This document shows positions 27,037 to 35,522 of a stretch of DNA of 64,000 bases, piece after piece. This DNA comes from Hyphomicrobium sp. MC1 (GTDB taxonomy: Bacteria; Pseudomonadota; Alphaproteobacteria; Rhizobiales; Hyphomicrobiaceae): positions 3,100,001-3,164,000 of the forward strand of contig NC_015717.1 in the NCBI RefSeq assembly GCF_000253295.1. Direction: 5' to 3'. The notes beneath the pieces are model-generated. The model did no database searches. It saw nothing but the letters and a program-made list of their open reading frames with translations, and had not been told where the DNA came from. A program made the position numbers and the translations under genes. Position 1 is the first letter of the stretch; each line of letters starts with the position of its first letter.

Positions 27037-27318
27037 ATGCTCGGACAACTCCTCAATTCATTGGATGACCCCAAGGTTGCGATAGGTATCCTTGCCGCGC
27101 TCAATGAGCCGTCTTTGTCGGAACGTGTCACAGCTGTCGCCGGTGCCGCCGGCCGCGCGCCGGCCGATGTTATCGCCTCAACTGTGCGAGGCTTTCTCGA
27201 CACTGCATCTGACGATCACTGGCTGCAGCTTGTGGGTATCATGAACAGGGCCGAGGATCCGGGCCTTTCGGCAGTGCGTGCGATCCTCAACAAGGCGCTA
27301 CCGGAGCAGGCCCCGTGA
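27037..27318 (+). CDS. Small helical protein of the nar operon, unknown function
   Basis: About 93 residues (ATG at 27037; an in-frame GTG at 27025 overlaps the preceding stop). The sequence is mostly helical, with SLSERVTAVAGAAGRAPADVIASTVRGFLDTASDDHW and no signal or membrane segment. The tight spacing (8 bp) with the parvulin and next membrane gene argues that it is expressed and functional. I recall similar short frames behind narI in other alphaproteobacteria but no known role. Confidence 0.7.
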   Translation: MLGQLLNSLDDPKVAIGILAALNEPSLSERVTAVAGAAGRAPADVIASTVRGFLDTASDDHWLQLVGIMNRAEDPGLSAVRAILNKALPEQAP

Positions 27319-27352
27319 GAGATCGTCGCTGTCCCCTGCGTGGCGGCTGACG

Positions 27353-27826
27353 ATGGACGACATCACTCTGGCCCGCGCACTTCACGTCCTCGCCGTCATT
27401 CATTGGATCGGCGGCTTGGCGTTTGTAGCTTTGATCGTGCTGCCCCTTGCGCAGGCGCGTTCCACGGCGAGCGAGGGACTGGAGCTGTTTGCGACCATCG
27501 AGCGGCGCTTCGCGGCACAGGTCCGGGTTTCCATTCCACTCGTCGGCGCCACGGGCCTCTGGATGACTTACCGCCTAGATTTCTGGGATCGCTTCCTCGA
27601 TCCAGCCTATTGGTGGATGTCAGCGATGCTCGGCCTGTGGCTCTTCTTCATGCTCATGATCTTTGTGCTTGAGCCTTTGCTACATGGCCATTTCGAGAGA
27701 AAGGCCCGAAGCGATCCGGCCTCCGCCCTTCGCCGCATGAGTCAACTGCACGCTTCGCTGCTTTCGCTGGCCGCGATCACGGCGCTCGGCGCCGTCGCTG
27801 GCGCCCATGGATTCAATTTCTTTTGA
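27353..27826 (+). CDS. Small polytopic membrane protein in nar operon
   Basis: A 157-residue protein with four membrane segments (about residues 6-30, 52-72, 85-110 and 130-155). An N-terminal ARALHVLAVIHWIGGLAFVALIV motif resembles CopD/DUF2269-type integral proteins. His11 and His17 could bind haem or metal. It starts 34 bp after the preceding small gene and its stop overlaps the possible TTG start of nnrS, which supports one operon. Function unknown. Confidence 0.75.
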   Translation: MDDITLARALHVLAVIHWIGGLAFVALIVLPLAQARSTASEGLELFATIERRFAAQVRVSIPLVGATGLWMTYRLDFWDRFLDPAYWWMSAMLGLWLFFMLMIFVLEPLLHGHFERKARSDPASALRRMSQLHASLLSLAAITALGAVAGAHGFNFF

Positions 27827-29058
27827 CGGTGCACAAAGCCCTTCCCGCATCGGAGCAAGCCTGGATGAAACGACCCGCCAAGACGCAAAGGTCAAGGAAA
27901 GGACTGAGCTTGTGGAGCCGCGGCTTTCGCCCGTTCTTCCTTGCTGCCGCCGTTTGGGCTGTAGCCGCAATCGCGATTTGGCCACCTTTCTTCACCGGGG
28001 AAATCCAGGTTCCGACGGCCTTCTCGGCAAGAGACTGGCATGTGCATGAGATGATCTATGGCTATGGTTCCGCTGTGGTAGCGGGCTTCTTGCTGACGGC
28101 AATTCCCAACTGGACTGGCCGGCTGCCAGTGGCTGGCTGGCCGCTGATCTTTCTCTGCGCGTTGTGGCTCATCGGTCGCGTCGCCGTTTTGCTATCCGCC
28201 TCGATCGGGCCGGTGGCGGCGTCGCTGGCTGATAGTGCATTTCTCCTAGTGTTCGCCGCTACCGTGACGCGCGAAGTGATCGCGGGGAAGAATAACCGCA
28301 ACGTCAAGGTCGTCGCCCTCGTCCTCATGCTTGCGATCGCCAACGCCGGCTTCCATTTCGAAGCAGCAACGACAGGTACGGCCACAATCTCTGCCCGCGC
28401 CGGCCTTGCGATTATCGTGTTTCTTATTCTGCTGATCGGCGGCCGCGTCGTACCGAGCTTTACTCACAACTGGCTCGCCAAGAGAGGTATTGCAGAGCGA
28501 CCTGTGCCCTTTGGCGAGTCGGACAGTATTGTTATGGTGCTATCCGCCGTTGCCCTCCTGCTGTGGATTGCCGACCCCGATCGATACTGGACAGGCGGAT
28601 TGCTCTTCGCTGCGGGCACAGCGAATCTTTGGCGGCTCTTTCGCTGGCGCGGCTGGGCCATACGATCAGATCCGTTGGTGCTCGTGCTCCATGCCGGATT
28701 TTTCTTTGCCGCGCTTGGGTTCCTGTTCGAGGGAGTGCACGCTTTTCGAGCTGAGATCATTCCCTCGGCGGTCGGCGTCCATGTTTGGGCGGTCGGCGCC
28801 ATCGGCACTATGACGCTCGCCATGATGACTCGCGCCACGCTGGGTCATACCGGTCGGGAACTCATCGCATCAAACGTTACGCAACTCATCTATCTCGCTG
28901 TCGTCGCCGCGATGCTTGCGCGGGTTACGATGGAATTTTTGCCCGCTCTGATGCTGCTCCTAATGTACGCCGCCGCGATCGCGTGGATCTCCGCATTTGC
29001 CGGCTTTATCATTGTATACGGACCGATGCTGGCAGGACCTGTCGGCAAAAGGGGCTAG
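27823..29058 (+). CDS. nnrS: NnrS family membrane protein
   Basis: The protein is about 411 residues from the earliest start (TTG at 27823); ATG at 27865 with GGAG 10 bp upstream is equally plausible. It has about 12 hydrophobic segments and the NnrS hallmarks GLSLWSRGFRPFFLAAA near the start, WHVHEMIYGYG, and a late MTRATLGHTGRE. NnrS proteins contain haem and copper and relieve nitric-oxide stress in denitrifiers. Its place at the end of the nar operon fits protection against NO made during nitrate/nitrite respiration. Confidence 0.9.
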   Translation: MTVHKALPASEQAWMKRPAKTQRSRKGLSLWSRGFRPFFLAAAVWAVAAIAIWPPFFTGEIQVPTAFSARDWHVHEMIYGYGSAVVAGFLLTAIPNWTGRLPVAGWPLIFLCALWLIGRVAVLLSASIGPVAASLADSAFLLVFAATVTREVIAGKNNRNVKVVALVLMLAIANAGFHFEAATTGTATISARAGLAIIVFLILLIGGRVVPSFTHNWLAKRGIAERPVPFGESDSIVMVLSAVALLLWIADPDRYWTGGLLFAAGTANLWRLFRWRGWAIRSDPLVLVLHAGFFFAALGFLFEGVHAFRAEIIPSAVGVHVWAVGAIGTMTLAMMTRATLGHTGRELIASNVTQLIYLAVVAAMLARVTMEFLPALMLLLMYAAAIAWISAFAGFIIVYGPMLAGPVGKRG

Positions 29059-29250
29059 GGTCGTTGTCTCAATCGGGGAAGGAGGTGTCCCGTCCGTTAC
29101 CAGCCTATCGATTCATGAGGGGACGCGGCAGCGTCGCCACCATAAGCTTGGCGACGAGGTCTAAGCTCTTGTTCTTCCTGCGAATCGGGAAACGGGAAAA
29201 GCACTCGGCGAAGGCCTGCCTAACCAAAAGCAGCTTTGGAGAACGCTAGA

Positions 29251-30567
29251 ATGAATCGAGGCAGCCACCTCTTCCTGGTCCTCAGCGCTCTCGCGACGTT
29301 AGCCGCTACCGGGACGACGCCCATCCAAGCAGCCGATCTCGGTGGCGACTGCTGCGCAGATCTGGAAGAGCGAGTTGGAGAACTCGAAGCGACGACGGCG
29401 CGCAAAGGAAATCGCAAAGTTTCGCTGACGATCTCGGGCTACGTGGCGCAAGAGGTTACGTGGTGGGACGACGGAGGGGAAAGCAACGTCTATCTGCATG
29501 GGTTAGGGCCGACACAGGCGACGCATGTCAAATTCACCGGCGAAGCGAAGATCGCTCCAGGTTGGACCGCCGGCTACACGCTCCGCATCCAGAATCTCGA
29601 TGACAATCCCTTTGGCCGGAACGCAGCGACCGGTCAGGCGATGAACCAGTTTTCGCCTGACTTCAGCCAAGGCCTCAACGTCCAGATGTCGTACTGGTTC
29701 CTGCAGAGCAAAGAGTTGGGCAAGGTTAGCGTTGGTAGGCAGGCAGACGCTGCGAAGAGTGCTGCGATGTTTACCGATCAATCCGGTACGCAGATTATCG
29801 ACAATTACACGTTCCTCGCAGGCTTTCCACAGTTCGTAATTCGCAGTGGCGGCAATCTCGCGCCTCCATCTCTGACGTGGGGTCAGCTGGGGTTCTGCTA
29901 TTCACAAGGCGTACCGCTCGGCGGCGACTGCGATGGACTCGTTATGAACTCGGTGCGTTACGACACGCCGGTCTTTCTCGGTTGCTCAGCATCGGCGAGT
30001 TGGGGGGAGGATGATGATTGGGAGATCGCCGCTCGGTACACGGGCGTATGGAGTGGGTTCAAAGTTTTGTTAGGCGTCGGCTATTCTGAAAACACCGACG
30101 CGGGAGTCTCTGTTGCACTCCCGGCGGGGAGCAAGAAAGACACGAACTTCTTCCAAACAGGCGGTTATATCCAGCATCTAGCAACTGGTCTCTTCATTCA
30201 CGGTGCGTTTGGTCGAGAAGACAACAGCAATACGGTGTTGGCTGGCGGCATTACCCCTCCCAACAGCCATCAGTGGTACTTCAAGGGCGGTATTCGACAG
30301 AACTGGACGTCGCTTGGGGCAACCATCGTCTACGCTGACTATGCGCAATACAACGACCAACTCGGCCCCGGAGCACTGGCGCTTGGCGCAACCTCAAGTA
30401 CGCTACGCCGCTTTGGCGGCGGCATCGCGCAGGAAATCGATGCCGTAGCAATGACGGTCTACCTGAAGTATCAGCGGTATGATGCCGATGTCGCGGGCCT
30501 CTCACCGTCCGTCGGGAATCTGGACAGCGCCGAATTCATCAGCGCGGGTGGCTTGATCAATTTCTAA
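29251..30567 (+). CDS. Outer-membrane porin
   Basis: About 438 residues from the ATG at 29251 (GGAG about 9 bp upstream). It has an N-terminal signal peptide cleaved near IQAADLGG, then a short coiled-coil stretch (CCADLEERVGELEATT). A long beta-rich alphaproteobacterial porin barrel follows (alternating aromatic strands such as SYWFLQSKELGKVSVGRQ), with a C-terminal Phe. Porins of this type carry small anions. Located after nnrS, it could provide nitrate entry to the periplasm; this is inference. Confidence 0.85.
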   Translation: MNRGSHLFLVLSALATLAATGTTPIQAADLGGDCCADLEERVGELEATTARKGNRKVSLTISGYVAQEVTWWDDGGESNVYLHGLGPTQATHVKFTGEAKIAPGWTAGYTLRIQNLDDNPFGRNAATGQAMNQFSPDFSQGLNVQMSYWFLQSKELGKVSVGRQADAAKSAAMFTDQSGTQIIDNYTFLAGFPQFVIRSGGNLAPPSLTWGQLGFCYSQGVPLGGDCDGLVMNSVRYDTPVFLGCSASASWGEDDDWEIAARYTGVWSGFKVLLGVGYSENTDAGVSVALPAGSKKDTNFFQTGGYIQHLATGLFIHGAFGREDNSNTVLAGGITPPNSHQWYFKGGIRQNWTSLGATIVYADYAQYNDQLGPGALALGATSSTLRRFGGGIAQEIDAVAMTVYLKYQRYDADVAGLSPSVGNLDSAEFISAGGLINF

Positions 30568-30673
30568 ACCCACAACCACAGCATAAGAAACATGGATGGT
30601 GTCCGATATTCTTGAGGCTTACGATATAGGCGTGGTGTGCAGCAGCATGGTCAGAAAATTTGAGAGGATGCCA

Positions 30674-30868
30674 ATGGAAAGCGAGCGTTTCAATATGTCG
30701 TTGCGCAAATTTCTGAAGCACGTCGGCGTGACCTCGCAACAGGAGATAGAGCGTGTCGTTCGTGAGCGGACGTTAGAGGGTAAGGGAATCCTCAAGGTCA
30801 AAGTGGTGCTCACTGCCGACGGTACCGACCTTAAGCACGTCGTTGAAGGCGAAATCGACCTAGGGTGA
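30674..30868 (+). CDS. DUF6494 family small protein
   Basis: About 64 residues from the ATG at 30674, which has GAGAGG upstream; a longer start at 30596 is less likely. The sequence begins MESERFNMSLRKFLKHVGVT, continues SQQEIERVVRE and ends HVVEGEIDLG, which fits the short DUF6494 family found in alphaproteobacteria. The function of the family is not known. Confidence 0.8.
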   Translation: MESERFNMSLRKFLKHVGVTSQQEIERVVRERTLEGKGILKVKVVLTADGTDLKHVVEGEIDLG

Positions 30869-31122
30869 AAGCCGCGGCCAGTTTCGCTGAGATCAGGTTC
30901 GATCTGAGCCCTTTCGAAGGAAAAGCGGAAGTGTGCTCATCATTCTGTGAAGTTTGCGTCTCTTCGTTAGTGGAAGAAGTCGTCCCATCCGCTTGCCGGA
31001 GAACTCCGGACGTGGTCACCTGAGGAGTGAGCCAACGATTTAATCATCCGATCGATGTCCGCTTTCTCGGCATTGCGGACAAGGCCGACTGCGACTGCAT
31101 AAACTTCGAAAAGTCGGCTCGG

Positions 31123-32674
31123 GGCCGATTGTGTTGCAAAACTCATCGTTGAGAGTGTTTGCGAACCGTGATTCCGTTCGTCTGCAAGGGGCAGCGACGG
31201 AGATGAGCGATGATGGGACGTCGGGAGCATGGCCAGGCGCAGTTGTTTTATGCGTTCGATCTCGATGATGCCGTTCCGCAAGACCATCTGGTGCGCGGCA
31301 TCGCAGCTGTTCTCGACTTGAGTTGGCTGCACGTTGAACTTGCGCCGCACTATTCCAACACCGGCCGGCCGTCGATCGATCCGGAACTCTTGATCCGGAT
31401 GCTCGTCCTCGGCTACGTCTTCGCGATCCGATCCGAACGACAACTCGTCTGCGAGGTTCAGGTCAATCTCGCGTATCGCTGGTTCTGTGGGCTTGGCATC
31501 GAAGACAAAGTTCCCGATCACTCGGCATTCTCGCGTGCCCGTAACGAACGCTTCCGCGACAGCAATGTGCTCCGCGTTGTGTTCGAACGCGTGGTCGCAG
31601 CTTGTATCAGAGCGCGCCTGGTGGGCGGGGAAGGTTTCGCCGTCGACGCCAGCCTCATCGAGGCCGATGCCAACAAGTGCCGCTCGAAGCCAGGTTCGGA
31701 GTGGGACAAAGATATCGATGCCTCGACGGCGCGACGCGCGGTGCGGGAGTATTTTGAAACCCTCGATGATGCCGCGTACGGCAAGGCGTCGCCAGTCGCG
31801 CCGAAGTTCGTCGCAGCATCTGATCCGGCGGCCCAGTGGACTGGCGCGCAGAAGAGCAAGGCGATCTTTGCCTATGCCGACAACTATCTGATCGATACCA
31901 AGCACGGCATCATCGTCGATGTCGAAGCCTCGCGCGCAATCCGACAGGCTGAGGTTGGTGCATCACGCACCATGATCGCCCGCACCGAACGGCGCTTCGG
32001 GTTGAAGCCTGACTGGCTAGCGGCCGATACCGCTTATGGCTCGGCCGAAAATCTTGCTTGGCTGGTCGAGGAAAAAGGCATCGCGCCGCATGTCCCGGTG
32101 ATCGACAAGTCCGCGCGAGAGGATGGCACATTCAGTCGGTCAGACTTCATGTACGATGCCAAGCGAGATTGCTATGTCTGCCCGGCCGGTGCCGAGCTGA
32201 CCACAACCGGCCGCGTTCGCGATGGCGGCACGCTTGCCTACCTAGCAAGCGTCAATGACTGCCGCGTCTGCCCATTGAAGTCGCGATGCTGTCCGAAGAC
32301 GCCGCAGAGAAAAGTCCCGCGCAGCATCCATGAGGCAGCCCGTGACGTTGCCCGCCACATCGCCGAAACCAAGGCCTATGAACAGACGCGACGCCAGCGA
32401 AAGAAAGTCGAGATGCTGTTTGCGCACTTGAAGCGCATCTTGAGGATGGGGCGCCTGCGGTTGCGTGGACCGAGGGGCGTCCAGGACGAGTTCACTCTCG
32501 CCGCCATCGCTCAGAACCTCCGACGGATGGCTAGGTTGACTGCCCAAGCCGCAGCAGCGTGAGGGCGGCAAAGTGAAGAGACCACCCGAGTGATCGGGCA
32601 CCGCGAAAAGATCGCCAAGCTACCCCAGGCGAGAGATCACCGACACAACGCCGAGTTTTGCAACAAAATCGGCC
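31123..32674 (+). mobile_element. IS1182-family insertion sequence
   Basis: The element is bounded by terminal inverted repeats: GGCCGATTGTGTTGCAAAAC (with CTC) at 31123-31144 and its near-perfect complement at 32653-32674 (one mismatch). One transposase gene lies between them. The length is about 1.55 kb. No clear target duplication is seen, so the outermost ends may differ by a few bases. It sits about 90 bp to the left of repeat copy 3. Confidence 0.85.
31210..32562 (+). CDS. IS1182-family transposase
   Basis: This 450-residue transposase has an N-terminal DUF772-type domain (YAFDLDDAVPQDHLVR, PSIDPELLIRMLVLGYVF, ERQLVCEVQVNLAYRWFCG). A DDE domain follows with acidic residues in AVDASLIEADA, DTAYGSAENL and a late Glu near KVEMLFAHLKRIL. 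The CPAGAELT and CPLKSRCC segments are also typical. No interruption is visible, so it could be active. An unrelated large open frame on the opposite strand is a shadow. Confidence 0.93.
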   Translation: MMGRREHGQAQLFYAFDLDDAVPQDHLVRGIAAVLDLSWLHVELAPHYSNTGRPSIDPELLIRMLVLGYVFAIRSERQLVCEVQVNLAYRWFCGLGIEDKVPDHSAFSRARNERFRDSNVLRVVFERVVAACIRARLVGGEGFAVDASLIEADANKCRSKPGSEWDKDIDASTARRAVREYFETLDDAAYGKASPVAPKFVAASDPAAQWTGAQKSKAIFAYADNYLIDTKHGIIVDVEASRAIRQAEVGASRTMIARTERRFGLKPDWLAADTAYGSAENLAWLVEEKGIAPHVPVIDKSAREDGTFSRSDFMYDAKRDCYVCPAGAELTTTGRVRDGGTLAYLASVNDCRVCPLKSRCCPKTPQRKVPRSIHEAARDVARHIAETKAYEQTRRQRKKVEMLFAHLKRILRMGRLRLRGPRGVQDEFTLAAIAQNLRRMARLTAQAAAA

Positions 32675-32764
32675 AAAAGCGGTCGTTTCAACTACGCCGA
32701 TCTCTTGTCCGATCTTGCGCGGAACGCGGATACATCTCTCTCCAAAAGTGATTATCTCCAGTGA

Positions 32765-32978
32765 GGAGTTCTCATTTTTGTTCGGCAGGGTGCAGATTTG
32801 GGAGTTGATTTGATTGTATTTTTTTGATGGCGCGCCGGAGATGATGAAGATGAGAACTTTTGCCTCGTCGTTAAGGTTTATTGATATCCCGCTCTCTTGC
32901 ACATCCTACGCGCGATTTCAGCTTCCTCAATTGTAAGCGGAAGTGGGTTCGACCGATACCGACATCAGCCTAGGGCCG
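32765..32978 (+). repeat. Direct repeat R, copy 3
   Basis: This is the longest copy: the left part (GAGGAGTTCTCATTTTTG, GTTGATTTGATTG and a T tract) matches copy 2, and the right part from GGCGCGCC at 32829 to CCTAGGGCCG at 32978 matches copy 1. All three are on the same strand. Together copies 2 and 3 enclose the nitrate block. Confidence 0.7.
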
Positions 32979-33060
32979 ATAGGCGACTACCCAGGACGCA
33001 ATCGTTGGCGACGCCTAGCGGACCATTTTGCAGGTTGTGAAGGCGCGCAGAGAAAAAGAG

Positions 33061-34089
33061 TTAGTTCGCCGGCTGCGCCTCGGGGAATGTCCACCTTCCG
33101 TCGAGTATCTCTGGGCGCGGCCGATAGAGGCGCACCATGTAGTTCCATCCCTTCACGATCGGAAAGCAGTTGGCGATCTTGCCGTCGCAACCGCCGAATT
33201 GAATGGCGACCGAGCCGTCGTCGCCCTTCTTTGCGGTGATGTTGTTCAGCGAATAGGCATTGAGGGTGTTGGGCTCATAATAGCCGTCCGCGTTATAGAC
33301 GCTGACCGACCAGAAGCCGTCGACCGGCACATCCTTGACTTTCAGCTTATAGATCGTGGTGCCATCGTTCTTAGGTGGCGTGATGTTGAGATAGAGCGCC
33401 TCATTAGGCGGATTGGCGCCCCAGCCATTGGCCGCACCGATGAGATAACGCACCGGATCGACCTCGTCCTTGCTGCCATACATGCGTTTTGTGTCGGTCA
33501 GGGTCGACGCAAGAACAAGTAGTGCGTCGCGCACCTTTTTCTGACTGGTCTGGTCCCAGTTTGGGACCTCGAATTTCCCCAAGACCTCTTTCTCAACCTT
33601 GATCGCATCCTGAAGGGCATGAACCTGTTTGACATCTTCAGGGTTCGAGGGATCGACCAGGGTGCGCACAGCGACCGCCACGTAGCGTGTGCCGATCGCT
33701 TTTCTGGTCAGCGTGTACGAGCCGGCTTCGTGATACACTTCATGGGTATACTGGTCTTCGTCAAACACCTGCATCGACATAAAACGATCGCCAGCATTGG
33801 GCAGCGTGATCGTCACTGGACCGGCATCGAGATCGAACACGGCGGAAGAATATAGCGTATCGCGATTAAGGCGGATGACGGTCTGCTTGTCGATGGGAGC
33901 GGGCTCACGCGTATGATCGAACTTGCCGAAGCCGCCGTTCTGGACGATGCCGGAGAAGTACAGATCCGATTCCGCTCGAATAAAGTTGTCGGCCGTAACT
34001 GGAATGGACGGCGATGGTGAGGCAGTCTCGGCCAGGGCGGGGAAGCTGGACGCGAGAGTCAGTATTAACGTGAACAATGATTTCTTCAT
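33061..34089 (-). CDS. Secreted DUF1254/DUF1214 family protein, second of a pair
   Basis: About 342 residues from the ATG at 34089 (AGGGG upstream). A signal peptide ends near ALAETAS. The mature part begins with a DUF1254-like segment (VIRLNRDTLYSSAVFDLDAGPVTI, MSMQVFDEDQYTHEV). The C-terminus is DUF1214-like (FWSVSVYNADGYYEPN, WNYMVRLYRPRPEILDGRW). The gene begins 20 bp after the stop of the larger DUF1254 gene and is surely in its operon. These periplasmic proteins are structurally known but have no settled function. Confidence 0.88.
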   Translation of the reverse strand: MKKSLFTLILTLASSFPALAETASPSPSIPVTADNFIRAESDLYFSGIVQNGGFGKFDHTREPAPIDKQTVIRLNRDTLYSSAVFDLDAGPVTITLPNAGDRFMSMQVFDEDQYTHEVYHEAGSYTLTRKAIGTRYVAVAVRTLVDPSNPEDVKQVHALQDAIKVEKEVLGKFEVPNWDQTSQKKVRDALLVLASTLTDTKRMYGSKDEVDPVRYLIGAANGWGANPPNEALYLNITPPKNDGTTIYKLKVKDVPVDGFWSVSVYNADGYYEPNTLNAYSLNNITAKKGDDGSVAIQFGGCDGKIANCFPIVKGWNYMVRLYRPRPEILDGRWTFPEAQPAN

Positions 34090-34109
34090 TACGGAACCCC
34101 TATCGTTTG

Positions 34110-35522
34110 TCACTTCGCAAGTTCGAGCGCGGGAGCTTTCCACCGCCCGTCAAGCGCCTCGGGCTTTGGCCAGTAGAGGCGCATGACAATCCAGAACGGA
34201 CCCTTCGGTGCAGGCAGCCAGTTCGCCTCTTTGTCCTTGCCGGGCGTTTCATGCTGCAAGTAGAGGGTTATGCCGCCGTCAGCATCCTTCTTGAGCCCAG
34301 GTAACATCGGCGAGTTGATGAGATACCGGTTGAGTGGATTGGCACTGAGAAGGCTCGAGGGCAGCTCGTACATCGTCACTGACCAGAATGCGTTGGCGGG
34401 CGGCAGCGCGCCCGGCGCAAAGCGCAGCGTATAGCGTTGACTGGTCGCATCGAGCGACTGTCCATTCGCGTCTGTGAAGTAGGCCGGATAGAGCGCTTCC
34501 TCCTTGCTGTTTCCATAGATGCCGAGAACGGCTCCGGACATGCGGACCATGTAATCGTTCTTCAAGAACTCACGGGTGCCGAAGGCGTCGCTGCTCGGCC
34601 TTTTGCCCGTGTCAATCGCGGTCTTCTTGAACTTGGCAAAATCTTTCCAGGCATCTGCCATTCCATCCTGGACAGCCTGACGTATGTCGGGAGCGAGGGC
34701 CTGCACGTCGAACTTCTTGCCACCGCCGATGCCGAGCTTGGCAAAACGAGCCATGAGGGCGGTTTCACTCGGGTGCGTCGGACAGAATTGAAGTACGAAG
34801 CTCAGAATGTTGAAGAACGCGGGCGATGTGCGCTGCTCCTCGGCAGTGAGCGGCTTCACGAAAACAATGTCTGGAACAGCGTTGGGCGTCTTGCCCAGAA
34901 ACTGTGACAAGGTCTGCACTTTGTAGCCTGCCTGAACGGCTTTTACGGCCTCGATGTCCGCGGAATTTTTGAGCTGCGTTCGATAGAGCACAAAATCAAA
35001 GTCGGTCTCGGAGCGGATCACCGCCTTGACCCCCTTGGGAGCCTCTCCCGTCCACCGCGGACCGGCGAGGAGAAAGCTTCCCGCTTCGTTCCCGGTCGCT
35101 CTGCTGCCAACATAGGCAAAGTTGTGCGTATACATATCGATGAATTGTAGGGAGTAGTAGCGATCCTTCTCGACGGCCGGAACAGTGATGACGATGGGCT
35201 CGGCCCTGAGATCGGCGCCGAGCTGGGAATACGGCGTATCCGAGTTGGGTGTCTGGATTGCTTTGTCGTCCGGCTTGAAGACCCGCGCCACGTTGTTGAT
35301 CGTGTTCCACGGCGCCTTGTACTCGGGATTGTCGCGATCGACGAAGTATGAGTACTGAATGCGATAGTTGTCGACGAGCGGGAAGCCGTAGATAGTGGCT
35401 TCCTTTGCGATGGCGCGAGCCTCGCGTGCAGAGATGGCCAGATCCGCCGCTGTCGCCGTCTCCACAGCCATGCCCAATACAACGGTGGCCAACCCCGCGA
35501 TACCGAGAACGTTGGGTCTCAT
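34110..35522 (-). CDS. Secreted DUF1254/DUF1214 family protein, first of a pair
   Basis: A 470-residue protein with a signal peptide (cleaved near ETATAAD). A DUF1254 domain follows (AKEATIYGFPLVDNYRIQYSYF, PNSDTPYSQLGADLRAEPIVI, YYSLQFIDMYTHNFAYVGSR), then a DUF1214 domain near the C-terminus (NAFWSVTMYELPSSLL, WIVMRLYWPKPEALDGRW). It shares the terminal YWPKPEALDGRW-type block with its shorter neighbour, so the pair arose by duplication and divergence. The role is unknown. Confidence 0.9.
   Translation of the reverse strand: MRPNVLGIAGLATVVLGMAVETATAADLAISAREARAIAKEATIYGFPLVDNYRIQYSYFVDRDNPEYKAPWNTINNVARVFKPDDKAIQTPNSDTPYSQLGADLRAEPIVITVPAVEKDRYYSLQFIDMYTHNFAYVGSRATGNEAGSFLLAGPRWTGEAPKGVKAVIRSETDFDFVLYRTQLKNSADIEAVKAVQAGYKVQTLSQFLGKTPNAVPDIVFVKPLTAEEQRTSPAFFNILSFVLQFCPTHPSETALMARFAKLGIGGGKKFDVQALAPDIRQAVQDGMADAWKDFAKFKKTAIDTGKRPSSDAFGTREFLKNDYMVRMSGAVLGIYGNSKEEALYPAYFTDANGQSLDATSQRYTLRFAPGALPPANAFWSVTMYELPSSLLSANPLNRYLINSPMLPGLKKDADGGITLYLQHETPGKDKEANWLPAPKGPFWIVMRLYWPKPEALDGRWKAPALELAK

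Noticed and set aside
30967..31905. Long minus-strand ORF of 312 codons over the IS1182 left part
   Set aside because: It is antisense to the transposase, and its composition (Arg/Ala/Gly rich, no domain) is that of a shadow frame.
31210..32562. IS1182 transposase split into two genes
   Set aside because: The frame is continuous over 450 residues with all expected blocks.
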